Assembly (NCBI GenBank): GCA_963768885.1
Contig: CAVYJN010000008.1
Coordinates: forward strand, 307,471-371,470
DNA length: 64,000 nucleotides
Reading direction: 5' to 3'
From: DASRIA01 sp963768885
GTDB taxonomy: Bacteria > Actinomycetota > Thermoleophilia > Solirubrobacterales > JBBDJG01
In this document: positions 17,757-26,706 of the stretch, one piece after another
How the letters are laid out: each line of letters opens with the position of its first letter
How positions within the stretch are numbered: position 1 is the stretch's first letter
Notes under the pieces: model-generated
The model's database searches: none
What the model was told of the DNA's origin: nothing
What the model saw: only the letters and a program-made list of their open reading frames with translations
Program-made: the position numbers and the translations under genes

Positions 17757-18710
17757 ATGTCCCGCAGCTACCCAGGCTTCTTCTCAAGCGCACGCAGCTT
17801 CTCGCTCCCTGCCGGGACGCAGTTCGGGCCCGACGGCGTGCGCGGCTACTACATCGACCTGCGCGTCAAGGCCGAGGCTGCGCAGTGGCCGCACGAGTCC
17901 CTCGGGGTGCTGGAGGACCGGCTGTGGGTCCGCGTGCACCAATGGGGGCTCGGCGCCTACGAGCGCTACCTGGCGGGTGAGGGCGACCAGTGGCTGAAGA
18001 ACGCGGTCGACGTCGGCGAGTACGCGCTCTCGCAGCAGGTCGAGGGGGGCCCGCGCGACGGCCTGTGGCTCAACCGCCTGCCGTACACGAAGACCTTCCA
18101 GCTGGCGGCCGGATGGCCGTCGGCGATGGCGCAGGGCGAGGGCGCGAGCCTGCTCACGCGGCTGCACCTCGCCACCGGGGACGAGCGCTACGCCACCGCG
18201 GCCCGGCGCGCGGTGCGCGCGATGGCGCTGCCGAGCGCCGAGGGCGGCGTGCAGGCGCAGCTCGACGGGAGCCCGTGGCCCGAGGAGTACCCGACGGACC
18301 CGCCCTCCTTCGTGCTCAACGGCGGCATCTTCGCGCTGTGGGGGCTCTACGACGTCGGCGAGGGCCTGCACGACGCGGACGCGGCGCGCGCCTTCGCACA
18401 GGGCGCCGACACGCTGGCGCGCAACCTGCACCGGTGGGACACCGGCTACTGGTCGCGCTACGACCTCTTCCCCCACCCCGTGTTGAACGTCGCAAGCTCC
18501 TTCTATCACGCGCTTCACACGAGCCAGCTCGAGGCGATGAACGTGATCGCGCCGCGGCCGGAGTTCGCCGCGGCCGCCGGTCGCTTCGCGCGGTATGCGC
18601 AATCGCGGACGAGCCGCAGCCGGGCGTTCGCGCGCAAGGTGATGTTCCGGCTCGCCGTGCCGCGCAACGAGTTCATGTCGAAGCGCATGCGGCGGCTGCG
18701 CCCGGCGTGA
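17757..18710 (+). CDS. D-glucuronyl C5-epimerase family protein
   Basis: 317 aa from ATG 17757. The family features are SYPGFFSS at the N-terminus, VGEYALSQQVEGG, LAAGWPSAMAQGEGASLL, SFVLNGGIFALWGLYDV, GYWSRYDLFPHP and FYHALHTSQLEAM, which match the C-terminal catalytic domain of D-glucuronyl C5-epimerases. The conserved Tyr in YWSRYD and Glu in QGEGA are candidate catalytic residues. Such enzymes invert C5 of uronic acids within a polymer (GlcA to IdoA type). There is no signal peptide, so it may act on lipid-linked chains in the cytoplasm. The stop overlaps the deacetylase start (GTGA). Confidence 0.85.
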   Translation: MSRSYPGFFSSARSFSLPAGTQFGPDGVRGYYIDLRVKAEAAQWPHESLGVLEDRLWVRVHQWGLGAYERYLAGEGDQWLKNAVDVGEYALSQQVEGGPRDGLWLNRLPYTKTFQLAAGWPSAMAQGEGASLLTRLHLATGDERYATAARRAVRAMALPSAEGGVQAQLDGSPWPEEYPTDPPSFVLNGGIFALWGLYDVGEGLHDADAARAFAQGADTLARNLHRWDTGYWSRYDLFPHPVLNVASSFYHALHTSQLEAMNVIAPRPEFAAAAGRFARYAQSRTSRSRAFARKVMFRLAVPRNEFMSKRMRRLRPA

Positions 18711-19471
18711 GCGACGTACTCGTCCTCTGCTACCACGCGGTCAGCCCGCGCTGGCCCGCGGACCTCTCCGTCACGCCGGAGGCGTTCGAGCGCCAGCTCG
18801 CCCTGCTCGCGGGGCGCGGGTACGTCGGCGCGACGTTCCACGAGGCGGTCACGGCGCCGCCCGCGAAGCGCACGATGGTCGTCACCTTCGACGACGCCTA
18901 CCTTTCCGTGCTGGAGCTGGGGAAGCCGATCCTCGACCGGCTCGGGCTGACCGCGACAGTGTTCGTCCCGACCGACTATCCCGATCGCGACGGGCCGATG
19001 GCCTGGCCCGGGATCGACCAGTGGATGGGCACCGAGCACGAGGCCGAGCTGCGGCCGATGACCTGGGCCCAGATCACCGGCCTCGCCGAGGCCGGGTGGG
19101 AGATCGGCTCGCACACCTGCTCGCATCCGCACCTCACGCGACTCGACGCCGCGGCGCTCGACCGCGAGATGGCCGCGTCGCGCGAGGAGTGCGAGCGCCG
19201 GCTCGGGCGCCCGTGCCGCACGATCGCCTATCCCTACGGCGACTACGACCCGCGCGTGGTCGCGGCGGCCGGACGCGCCGGGTACGAGGCGGCCTGCACG
19301 CTGCCCGCGCGCTTCCACGCGGCGCGGCCGCTCGAGTGGCCGCGCGTCGGCGTGTACCACGGCGACGACGACCGCCGCTTCAGGATGAAGGTGTCGCCGG
19401 GCGTCCGGCGGGCTCGCGCGTCACGCGCGTGGAGCGCGCTCGACCGCGCCCGGCGGGCGCTGCGGCGCTGA
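18707..19471 (+). CDS. Polysaccharide deacetylase (NodB/CE4 domain)
   Basis: 254 aa from GTG 18707, overlapping the epimerase stop. CE4 motifs appear in order: VVTFDDAY (motif 1, catalytic base and metal Asp), SHTCSHPHL (motif 2, two metal His), and RTIAYPYGDYD (motif 3). No signal peptide is seen, so like its partner it may work on precursors in the cytoplasm. Deacetylation of N-acetylhexosamine followed by C5 epimerisation of the adjacent uronic acid is the logic of heparosan-type modification; the gene overlap suggests the same here (inference). Confidence 0.88.
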   Translation: MSDVLVLCYHAVSPRWPADLSVTPEAFERQLALLAGRGYVGATFHEAVTAPPAKRTMVVTFDDAYLSVLELGKPILDRLGLTATVFVPTDYPDRDGPMAWPGIDQWMGTEHEAELRPMTWAQITGLAEAGWEIGSHTCSHPHLTRLDAAALDREMAASREECERRLGRPCRTIAYPYGDYDPRVVAAAGRAGYEAACTLPARFHAARPLEWPRVGVYHGDDDRRFRMKVSPGVRRARASRAWSALDRARRALRR

Positions 19472-19506
19472 GCCGCCGCGCCCGCCGTCGTTCGGGTGCC
19501 GCCGCG

Positions 19507-20865
19507 CTACTTGCCGATTCGCACGCGGAGCACGTTCGAGCGCCCCACGCCCGGAACGATCGCGCGCAGCTTCAGCGTGTGCGAGTGGCGCCGGACGTGG
19601 GTCTTCCCGAACCGGCGTGCCGGACGGTGCCCGACCTTGCCCAGCTGGGGCGACACCGTGTAGCGCACGCCGTGCAGCTTCATCGTCCCGACGCGCCGCC
19701 ACTTGCCGCCGCGCTTGACCTTCAGCACCGCCTTGCGGGAGGCCGATGCCCGCGCCGCGGCCGACTTCACCTTCGCCCGCAGGCGCAGGTGGCCGCCCGG
19801 CCAGACCGACCGCGTGTTGGCGCGCAGCCGCACCGGGCGGTGGCGCTTCTTCGGCTTCTTGCGGCTCTGCGGCGTCAACCCCGCGGCGAAGTTCAGGCAC
19901 GGGCTCCCGGGCCGCAGCCTGAAGTCCTTCCCGCCCCGGTTCACGAAATCGGGGTTGGTCACGAGGTTGGCGACCACCGCGACCGCGAGGCCGGGCTGGA
20001 TGCCGCCCGGGTTGCGGGCGTCACGCGTGCTCCAGACGCAGTTGCGCCGGGCCATGTTGCCGCCGCCGCTGAGCTCCCAGTCCTCGATGTTGTAGCGGAG
20101 GGCCGGGTTCGAGATCACGTTGTTCTCGACCACGTTGTTCGCGGACTCGCGCGAGAAGATCACGCCCTGGCCGTTGCCGTCGATCACGTTGCGCGCGACG
20201 TAGGTGCCCTGCGCGTCGGGGAACAGCTGCACGCCCCGGTCCGCGTTGTCGTAGATCCAGTTGTCGGTGATGCGCGCTCCGTCGGAGGCCTCGACGTAGA
20301 TCCCGTGATGGTGGTTCGTCGGAGGCATCTCACCGCAGTTGTGGATGCGGTTGCGCTCGATCACCGTTCCACGAGCCCGCCCGTAGCCGTCGCTTCCGAG
20401 CACGAAGCAGATCGTCGTGTGGTGGTTCGTGACGTCGTTGTCGCGGAACACGATGTTGTCGCCGTTGACCGTCGGGCTCGGCAGGTTGTCGCCGTTGCGG
20501 CCGTCGAGGTCCAGCTGCTGGATCACCACGTTGTTCGCCTCGTCGGCGACGTGGATGCGCCCCAGCACCGTGGCGCGCTCGCCCGGGTAGCTCGTGATCG
20601 TCGTCGGCGCCGGGCCGGTCCCGCCGCGGGTGATCTTCGAGTCGCCCTGGTACACGCCGGCGCGCAGACACCCGGCCTGTCCCGGCTTCAGCGCGTTCGC
20701 CAGGTGCTCGAACGTGGCGTAGGGCTCGGCCGTCGAGCCGGGATACGCGTCCGAGCCGAGCGGCGAGGCGACCTTGTCGCACGCCGCGGCGCCCGCCGCC
20801 GTGGCTCCGGACACCACGAAGACGCAGGCGACGGCCGCGAGGGCGGCCATGGACTTGAGCTGCAA
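19507..20865 (-). CDS. Secreted right-handed parallel beta-helix protein (tandem paralog 1)
   Basis: About 452 aa. I chose TTG 20865 because AAAGGAG lies at the right distance and it directly precedes a signal peptide (MAALAAVACVFVVSGATAAG). ATG 20961 is the alternative. The mature part has a conserved N-terminal cap (CDKVASPLGSDAYPG), then beta-helix coils with IERNRIHNCG, NWIYDNADRGVQLFP, ARNVIDGNGQGVIF and ENNVISNPALRYNIED. The family includes polysaccharide lyases and passive surface proteins. A basic C-terminal domain (RVGTMKLHGVRYTVSP) follows. It may process or bind the locus polysaccharide outside the cell. Confidence 0.82.
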   Translation of the reverse strand: MQLKSMAALAAVACVFVVSGATAAGAAACDKVASPLGSDAYPGSTAEPYATFEHLANALKPGQAGCLRAGVYQGDSKITRGGTGPAPTTITSYPGERATVLGRIHVADEANNVVIQQLDLDGRNGDNLPSPTVNGDNIVFRDNDVTNHHTTICFVLGSDGYGRARGTVIERNRIHNCGEMPPTNHHHGIYVEASDGARITDNWIYDNADRGVQLFPDAQGTYVARNVIDGNGQGVIFSRESANNVVENNVISNPALRYNIEDWELSGGGNMARRNCVWSTRDARNPGGIQPGLAVAVVANLVTNPDFVNRGGKDFRLRPGSPCLNFAAGLTPQSRKKPKKRHRPVRLRANTRSVWPGGHLRLRAKVKSAAARASASRKAVLKVKRGGKWRRVGTMKLHGVRYTVSPQLGKVGHRPARRFGKTHVRRHSHTLKLRAIVPGVGRSNVLRVRIGK

Positions 20866-21085
20866 CGCGCTGGACTCCTTTCTCGCGCCCGACAGACGAC
20901 GCGAGATCCTAACTGCGGACGTTGCTGCATGTGTCGTGGATTGCTGAGTCTGGAATTTCATCCTTGGGTTTCCCCCCGAAGTCGCTTTCGAGGCTCCCAT
21001 CGGCGGCCCCACGCATGGCCCTCAAGGGCTGCAACGGGTTGCTCACGGGCTTGTCGGAATGCGCACATGGGCATCTGCCGGAACG

Positions 21086-21123
21086 GCGGCGCCGCGGCCT
21101 TCTCACGATGGCCGCGGCGCCGC
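21086..21123 (-). terminator. Strong GC-rich hairpin downstream of the second beta-helix gene
   Basis: Perfect 14-bp arms (21086-21099 and 21110-21123) with a 10-nt loop lie 40 nt beyond the stop at 21164. No T-tract follows, so it may slow polymerase or protect the 3' end rather than act as a classic intrinsic terminator. Confidence 0.5.
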
Positions 21124-21163
21124 TCCCCCCTGCCTTCTCAGATGCCCCTCATGTGCGCCGCGG

Positions 21164-22669
21164 TCAGTGCCGGCGCTTGCGCTGCTGGGCGCGCTTGGCC
21201 TGCGCCTTCGCGGCGGCGAGGTCCCGCACCCGCCTGACCGAGACGGCGTCGGCATCCAGCTGCCCGGCGCTGTCATACGCCCTCGCGGTCACCGTGTGGC
21301 GCCCGTACCCGAGGCCGCGGGCCCGCCAGGTGTCCTCGTAGGGAGCCGACGTGTCGCGGTGCACGAGCTTGCTGTCGACGTAGAAGTCGACGCGGGCCAC
21401 CTTCCTGTCGTCCGACGCCTTCGCCGTCATCCGCAGCGTGCGGGCGAACAGCCCTCCCTCGCTCGGCGCGGTGATCTCGACCACGGGCGGAGCGTCCGTG
21501 CCCTGACCGGGACCCGACTGGGGCGGAGGACCCGGCCGGGGCGCCGGGGCCGGCGCCGGGCCGGGCGCGGGCTGCGGGCTTGGCGCCGGCTGGGGTGCGG
21601 GGGCGGGACTCGGCTGCGGCGCCGGCGGGGGCGTCCCCACTGCCGCGAGCAGCGCGGCGCAGGGGCTGCCGCTCCGGAGCCGGAAGTCCTTGCCCGTGCG
21701 GTCGACGAACTCGGGGTCGGCGATCAGGTTGCCCACCGACGTGAAGTCGGGGTTCACCATGATGCCGCCGCCACGCGCGTACGAGTCGGTGCGGGTCGTC
21801 CACACGCAGTTGGAGCGCGCGACGTTGCCCGTGCCGGTCAGGTCCCAGTCCTCGATGTTCCAGCGGAGCACCGAGTTCGAGATCACGTTGTTCTCGACCA
21901 CGTTGCCCGCGGACTGGCGCGTGAAGATCACGCCCTGCCCGTTGCCGTCGATCACGTTGCGCGCGATGTACGCCCGCTGCGAGTCCGGGAACATCTGCAC
22001 GCCCCGGTCCGCGTTGTCGTAGATCCAGTTGTCGGTGACGCGGAGGTCGTCCGCGCGCTCCACGTAGATCCCGTGCTCGTGGTTGTTGGCGGGCAGCCGC
22101 CCGCAGTCGTGGATCCGGTTGCGCTCGATCGTGGTGCGAACCGCGCGACCGTAGTCGCTCGAGCCGAGCAGGAAACAGATCGCCGTGTAGTGATAGTTGG
22201 TCACGTCGTTGTCCCTGAACGTCACGTCGTCCCCGTAGACGCTCGGGCTCGGCAGGCTGTCGCCGTTGCGACCGTCGAGGTCCAGCGACTCGACGACCAC
22301 GAAGTTCGCGGAGTCCTTCACCCGGAACCGCCCGCGGACCGTGGCCCGCTCGCCCGGGTGACTGGACAGCGTGACCGGCGAGCCGGAGCTGCCGCCCTTC
22401 GAGATCGTCACGTTCTCCTCGTAGGTGCCGGCGCGCAGGCATCCGGTCTGTCCGGGCGCGAGCGAGTCGACCAGCTTCTGTGCGGTCCGGTACGGGCTCG
22501 CGGCGCTGCCCGCCGCGGAGTCCGAGCCCGACGTGGATGCGACCCTGTCACATGAGCTCGCGGCGGGGCTGCTGCCCGTGATTGCCGCGACCATGACGGC
22601 CGCCGTTCCGATCGCGCCGAGCGCCGTGCGCCCGCGCATGAGCTTCCTGCCTGTGATTCCCCTTGCCAT
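21164..22669 (-). CDS. Secreted right-handed beta-helix protein with Pro-rich linker and Ig-like domain (tandem paralog 2)
   Basis: 501 aa from ATG 22669 with GGGAGGG upstream. A signal peptide (ALGAIGTAAVMVAAITG) precedes CDRVASTSGSDSAAG and a beta-helix that matches the neighbour coil for coil (TTIERNRIHDCG, NWIYDNADRGVQMFPDSQ, ARNVIDGNGQGVIFTRQSAG). It differs by a Pro/Ala-rich linker of about 45 residues and a C-terminal Ig-like domain (VVEITAPSEGG, RVDFYVDSKLV) ending in a basic tail. Linker plus Ig-like domain suggests attachment to the wall or polymer. Same orientation and adjacency point to duplication and later divergence. Confidence 0.85.
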   Translation of the reverse strand: MARGITGRKLMRGRTALGAIGTAAVMVAAITGSSPAASSCDRVASTSGSDSAAGSAASPYRTAQKLVDSLAPGQTGCLRAGTYEENVTISKGGSSGSPVTLSSHPGERATVRGRFRVKDSANFVVVESLDLDGRNGDSLPSPSVYGDDVTFRDNDVTNYHYTAICFLLGSSDYGRAVRTTIERNRIHDCGRLPANNHEHGIYVERADDLRVTDNWIYDNADRGVQMFPDSQRAYIARNVIDGNGQGVIFTRQSAGNVVENNVISNSVLRWNIEDWDLTGTGNVARSNCVWTTRTDSYARGGGIMVNPDFTSVGNLIADPEFVDRTGKDFRLRSGSPCAALLAAVGTPPPAPQPSPAPAPQPAPSPQPAPGPAPAPAPRPGPPPQSGPGQGTDAPPVVEITAPSEGGLFARTLRMTAKASDDRKVARVDFYVDSKLVHRDTSAPYEDTWRARGLGYGRHTVTARAYDSAGQLDADAVSVRRVRDLAAAKAQAKRAQQRKRRH

Positions 22670-22875
22670 TACAGCCCTCCCTGGCTTGTTTTGCGTGCCC
22701 TCCCAGGCACGCCGGCATTGCCTATGCACTCGGAGAGCCCGGCGATGGCCTTGAGCCCGCAACGGCCCCGGCGTGGACGGTTGTGCGAACCGCCGGTTTC
22801 CGCTCCCGGTACGCTGCGCCCAGCAATCCCGCTCCTGTTCAGGGATGCGGGCGCACCCGCCGATGTGAGCCATTG

Positions 22876-24375
22876 ATGTCCCCGGCCAGTCGAACCCGCC
22901 AGCCCGACGGGGGCGACACGATCCGGCGCAATACGGCCTTCGCGCTCGCCGCGCAGCTCGCGACCGCCGGGTTCACCGCGATCCTGACGGTGTTCCTGGT
23001 CCGCCGGCTCGGCCCGGAGGACTACGGAATCTTCGCGCTCGCGCTGAGTGTCGCGTCGCTGGTGTTCCTGCCGGCAGATTTCGGGATCTCCCAGTCGACG
23101 GCGCGCTACGTGGCCGAGCACCGCGGCGAGGAGGACGCGATCGCGCGCGTGCTGGCGGACGGGCTGAAGCTGAAGCTGATCGCCTCGGGAGCGATCTGCG
23201 TGATCCTGTTCGCGCTCGCGGGCCCGATCTCGAACGCCTACGACACGCCTCAGATGGTCTGGCCGCTGCGCGGCGTCGCGTTGGCCGTGTTCGGCCAGAG
23301 CCTCGTCGGCTTCTATCGCACGGCCTTCGAGGCGCTCGGCCGCGTGTCGCTCACGCTGCGGCTGATCGCGGCGGAGAGCGCCGTCGAGGCGGGTGCGAGC
23401 ATCACGCTGGTCCTGCTCGGCGCGGGCGTGACCGGCGCCGCCTTCGGCCGCGCGATCGGCTACGCGTTCGGCGCGATCTTCGCGTTCGTGCTGATCGTGC
23501 GCTCCGTCAACCGGCACACGCTCTCGATGCGCGGCAACCCGAGCGGCCGCCTGCGCGACATCGCCCGCTACGCGGGCGCGCTGCTGATCATCGACGCGGT
23601 CTTCGCGGTGATCACCCAGATCGACATCCTGCTGATCGGCGCGATCCTCGGCACCACCGCGGTCGGCGTGTTCCAGGCCCCGGCAAAGCTGATCACCTTC
23701 CTGCACTACCCGGGGCTCGCGCTCTCCGCCGGCATCTCGCCGCGCCTGTCGCGCGGCGGGGCGGGCCCCAACGTGGACGCGTTCCAGACCGGCATCCGCT
23801 ACCTGATGATCCTCCAGGCGGCGATGGTCGTGCCGGTCGTCGTATGGGCCGGCCCGATCGTCGACACGATCCTCGGGGGCGGGTTCGAGGAGTCCGCCGA
23901 CGTGCTGCGCGCGCTGGCGCCGCTGATCTACCTGTTCGGCCTCGCGCCGCTGGTCTCGGTGGGAGTCAACTACCTCGGCGAGGCGCGCCGCCGGATCCCC
24001 GTCGCGATCGCGGCCCTGGTCGTCAACTTCGTCGTCTCGATCGTGCTCCTGAACGAGATCGGCGTGGTCGGGAGCGCGATCGGCGCCGACGCCGCCTACC
24101 TGATCTACGTGCCCGCGCACTTCTGGATCTGCAAGCAGCTGATCGGGCTGCAGGTCCGGCCGATCGCGGCCACCTTCGCGCGCACGGCGGTCGCCGCGGC
24201 GGCGATGGCGCTCGTGATGATGGGCTTCGGCACCGAGAACCTCACCATCCTGGACTGGCTTGCCGGCAGTGCCAGCGGCATCGCGACCTACTGCGTGTGC
24301 CTGCTGCTCACCGGCGAGGTCCGGCGCGCCGAGCTGCTCTCGATCCGCCGCGCCCTGACGCACCGAACCGGGTAA
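22876..24375 (+). CDS. Polysaccharide flippase (MATE/MOP superfamily, Wzx-like)
   Basis: 499 aa from ATG 22876. IRRNTAFALAAQLATAGFTA at the N-terminus, RRLGPEDYGIFALALSVASL, a repeated pattern of 12-14 hydrophobic helices and IDILLIGAILGTTAVGVFQA are typical of the polysaccharide synthesis (PST/Wzx) flippases. It would move undecaprenyl-linked repeat units across the membrane before polymerisation by the O-antigen polymerase-like proteins. A 206-bp region separates it from the divergent beta-helix gene. Confidence 0.9.
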   Translation: MSPASRTRQPDGGDTIRRNTAFALAAQLATAGFTAILTVFLVRRLGPEDYGIFALALSVASLVFLPADFGISQSTARYVAEHRGEEDAIARVLADGLKLKLIASGAICVILFALAGPISNAYDTPQMVWPLRGVALAVFGQSLVGFYRTAFEALGRVSLTLRLIAAESAVEAGASITLVLLGAGVTGAAFGRAIGYAFGAIFAFVLIVRSVNRHTLSMRGNPSGRLRDIARYAGALLIIDAVFAVITQIDILLIGAILGTTAVGVFQAPAKLITFLHYPGLALSAGISPRLSRGGAGPNVDAFQTGIRYLMILQAAMVVPVVVWAGPIVDTILGGGFEESADVLRALAPLIYLFGLAPLVSVGVNYLGEARRRIPVAIAALVVNFVVSIVLLNEIGVVGSAIGADAAYLIYVPAHFWICKQLIGLQVRPIAATFARTAVAAAAMALVMMGFGTENLTILDWLAGSASGIATYCVCLLLTGEVRRAELLSIRRALTHRTG

Positions 24376-24397
24376 CGGCCACGCTAAGTTGCAGCGC

Positions 24398-25543
24398 ATG
24401 CGCCTGATCCACCTCGCAGGCTACGGCGGTCCCTATCCGGGGTCGTTCATCCCCATGCTGCGCGCGGTGATGGGCGCCGCGGAACGGCGCGGCTGGAGCC
24501 GCGAGGCGGTGTTCACGCCCGTCTCGCGCGAGCGCGCGTGGCTCGGCGAGCTCGAGCAGGACTCGATCCCGTATCGCTTCTCGCCCGAGGGAGCCTCCCG
24601 CCGCGACCTGACCGCGTGGGTCGCGGACATGCTCGCCGAGGACGACGGCCCCGCGGTCCTGCACACGCACTTCACGGCCTTCGACGTGGCGGCCGCGCTG
24701 GCCGGCTCGAAGCGCGAGCACACGGCCGTCGTCTGGCACATCCACACACCGCACTTCAAGGGCGCGGCCGCGTTCGCGCGCAACTACCTCAAGTACGCGA
24801 CGTTCGGCCGCCGAGCGGACCAGATCCTGTGCGTCAGCACCGAGCTGGTGGAGACGGTCACCCGCCGCGGTGCGCCGCGCGCCAAGGTCGAGTTCCTCCA
24901 CAACGCGGTCGACGTCGACCGCTTCCCGGTGCTCACGAGCGATCAGCGCCGCGCGGCGCGCGACGACCTCGGGCTGCCCGCGGGCCGGCCGCTGCTCGTG
25001 CACTTCGGCTGGGACTGGATGCGCAAGGGCGGCGACGTGTTCGCCGAGACCGTGCAGCGGCTGCGCGAGGCGGGCACCGACGTGACCGCGGCGACCGTCG
25101 GGGGCGGCGACGCGGCCCGCGAGCTCGCGGCACGGCTCGGCCTCGGCGACGAGCTGATCGTGCTCGAGCCGACCGACCGCGTCCAGCAGATGTACGCGGC
25201 CGCCGACGTGTTCGTGGCCCCGAGCCGCGCGGAGGGAACGCCCTATTCGGTGCTCGAGGCGCTCTCCAGCGGCACGGCCGCCGTCGTGAGCGACATCCCC
25301 GGCCACCAGCTGGTGGGCGAGCACGTGCCCGCGTGCGTGATCGCCCCGCTCGACCCCCGGCCGATGGCGGACGCGATCGCGTCGCTGCTCGCGCGTGACC
25401 CCGCGCAGGTCGGCGCCGACTCGCTCGCCGGGCACGCCTGGCTGCGCGAGCACCTCGGCCTCGGCCGCTGGGCCGAGGACATGGTCGACCGCTACGAGCG
25501 CCTGGTCGGCGCCGGAGCGAGCGGGCTCCCGGCAGCAGCCTGA
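24398..25543 (+). CDS. GT4 family glycosyltransferase
   Basis: About 381 aa from ATG 24398 (TTG 24389 in frame). GT-B features are LAGYGGPYPGSFIPMLRAV, VLHTHFTAFDVAAAL, QILCVSTELVETV and HNAVDVDRFPV, followed by the donor domain LLVHFGWDWMRKGGDVFAE, VTAATVGGGDAAREL and the E-x7-E motif in APSRAEGTPYSVLEALSSG. Retaining chemistry at the cytoplasmic membrane face is expected. It converges on the oppositely oriented GT4 gene with only 1 nt between the stops. Confidence 0.9.
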   Translation: MRLIHLAGYGGPYPGSFIPMLRAVMGAAERRGWSREAVFTPVSRERAWLGELEQDSIPYRFSPEGASRRDLTAWVADMLAEDDGPAVLHTHFTAFDVAAALAGSKREHTAVVWHIHTPHFKGAAAFARNYLKYATFGRRADQILCVSTELVETVTRRGAPRAKVEFLHNAVDVDRFPVLTSDQRRAARDDLGLPAGRPLLVHFGWDWMRKGGDVFAETVQRLREAGTDVTAATVGGGDAARELAARLGLGDELIVLEPTDRVQQMYAAADVFVAPSRAEGTPYSVLEALSSGTAAVVSDIPGHQLVGEHVPACVIAPLDPRPMADAIASLLARDPAQVGADSLAGHAWLREHLGLGRWAEDMVDRYERLVGAGASGLPAAA

Positions 25544-25544
25544 G

Positions 25545-26693
25545 TCAGGCTCCGGCGATGAAGTCCGCGACTCGCCGGGTCTCGGCCTCGAGCGTGTGCG
25601 CGCGGACGCGCTCGACGCCGGACCGGATCAGGTCGCCGCGCAGCGCGGGGTCCCCCGCGAGGCGCAGCAGCTCCGCGGCGGGCGCGTCGGCGTCGCCGGG
25701 CTCGACCAGCAGCGCCGCGTCACCGACCGCCGCCGGCACGCCGCCGACCGCGGTGGCGACCACGGGCAGGCCCGCGGCGAACGCCTCGAAGAGCGTCTGC
25801 GGAAGGCCCTCCGTCCAGGAGACGTGCAGGAAGGCGTGGCTCGACCGGTACACCTCGAGCAGGCCGTCGGTGATCGGCACGTAGCCGAGCAGGTCGGCGG
25901 CGTCGGAGACGCCCAGCTCCTCCAGGCGCCGCGTCAGGTCGTCGGCCATCGGCCCCTCGCCGCAGACCAGCAGCCGGAACCGCTGGTCGCTCGCGCGCAG
26001 CCGCGCGAGCACGTCCGCAAGCAGCAGCGGGTTCTTCTCGGTCTCGAGCCTCCCCACGGTCAGCACGCGCAGCTCGCCGCCGTTCCAGACACGCTCCGCG
26101 GCCTCCTGCGGGTCGACGATCTGATCTTCGCCCACGAGCGACACGGAGAGCGTCAGCAGCTCACGCGCTCCGCTGTAGTTGGCCGCCAGCTGCGGGCCCA
26201 CGACCACGACCGGGAAGCGGCGCGACATCAGGCGGAAGGTGTGCTCCAGCAGATGGGCCGCGGCCATCATCCAGCGCTTGCCGGGGTGGCGGCTGCGCAC
26301 GTAGACGGGCATGTCCTGGCGCACGCCCAGGACGACCTTCTTGCCGCGCAGCGCGGCGAGCAGCGCGAACGCGACCGCGAGCGGATGCGGGCCCAGCAGC
26401 CAGACGGCGTCGAGGTCGTCGAGCGTGCGCCAGAAGCGGCGCAGGGACCGCGCCATCGCGCGCAGCGCGGCAAGCGCGTCGGCCTGGCTCGTGTAGAACG
26501 GCAGCGGCACGAAGTCGATCTCGTCCGGCACGCGGTAGTGCGAGCGGCCCGGCTCCGGGTTGAGGCGCCCGAAGAGCACGAGCCGGTCGACCATGCCCGC
26601 GAGCTTGGTGATGAACGTGAAGAAGGCGCGCTCGGCGTAGTAGGAGTCGCCCTCGCGCCAGTAGTGGTAATCGGTGTAGACGCCCAGCCGCAT
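25545..26693 (-). CDS. GT4 family glycosyltransferase
   Basis: 382 aa from ATG 26693. MRLGVYTDYHYWREGDSYYA opens the acceptor domain. The donor domain shows LRVLTVGRLETEKNPLLLAD, LLVCGEGPMADDL, YVPITDGLLEVYRSSHAFLH and the E-x7-E region in SWTEGLPQTLFEAFAAG. It is the most distal gene of a minus-strand run (33454 down to 25545) with short spacers, so it is probably co-transcribed with the GT2, glycosidase-like and polymerase-like genes. Confidence 0.9.
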   Translation of the reverse strand: MRLGVYTDYHYWREGDSYYAERAFFTFITKLAGMVDRLVLFGRLNPEPGRSHYRVPDEIDFVPLPFYTSQADALAALRAMARSLRRFWRTLDDLDAVWLLGPHPLAVAFALLAALRGKKVVLGVRQDMPVYVRSRHPGKRWMMAAAHLLEHTFRLMSRRFPVVVVGPQLAANYSGARELLTLSVSLVGEDQIVDPQEAAERVWNGGELRVLTVGRLETEKNPLLLADVLARLRASDQRFRLLVCGEGPMADDLTRRLEELGVSDAADLLGYVPITDGLLEVYRSSHAFLHVSWTEGLPQTLFEAFAAGLPVVATAVGGVPAAVGDAALLVEPGDADAPAAELLRLAGDPALRGDLIRSGVERVRAHTLEAETRRVADFIAGA

Positions 26694-26706
26694 CGCCGCT
26701 CGATCC

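Noticed and set aside
22670..22735. c-di-GMP (GEMM) riboswitch upstream of the second beta-helix gene
   Set aside because: A GCGTGCC/GGCACGC stem followed by GCAAAAC looks similar to the first half of that aptamer, but the second half (P3 and the GGTAGC-type segment) is missing before the start codon.
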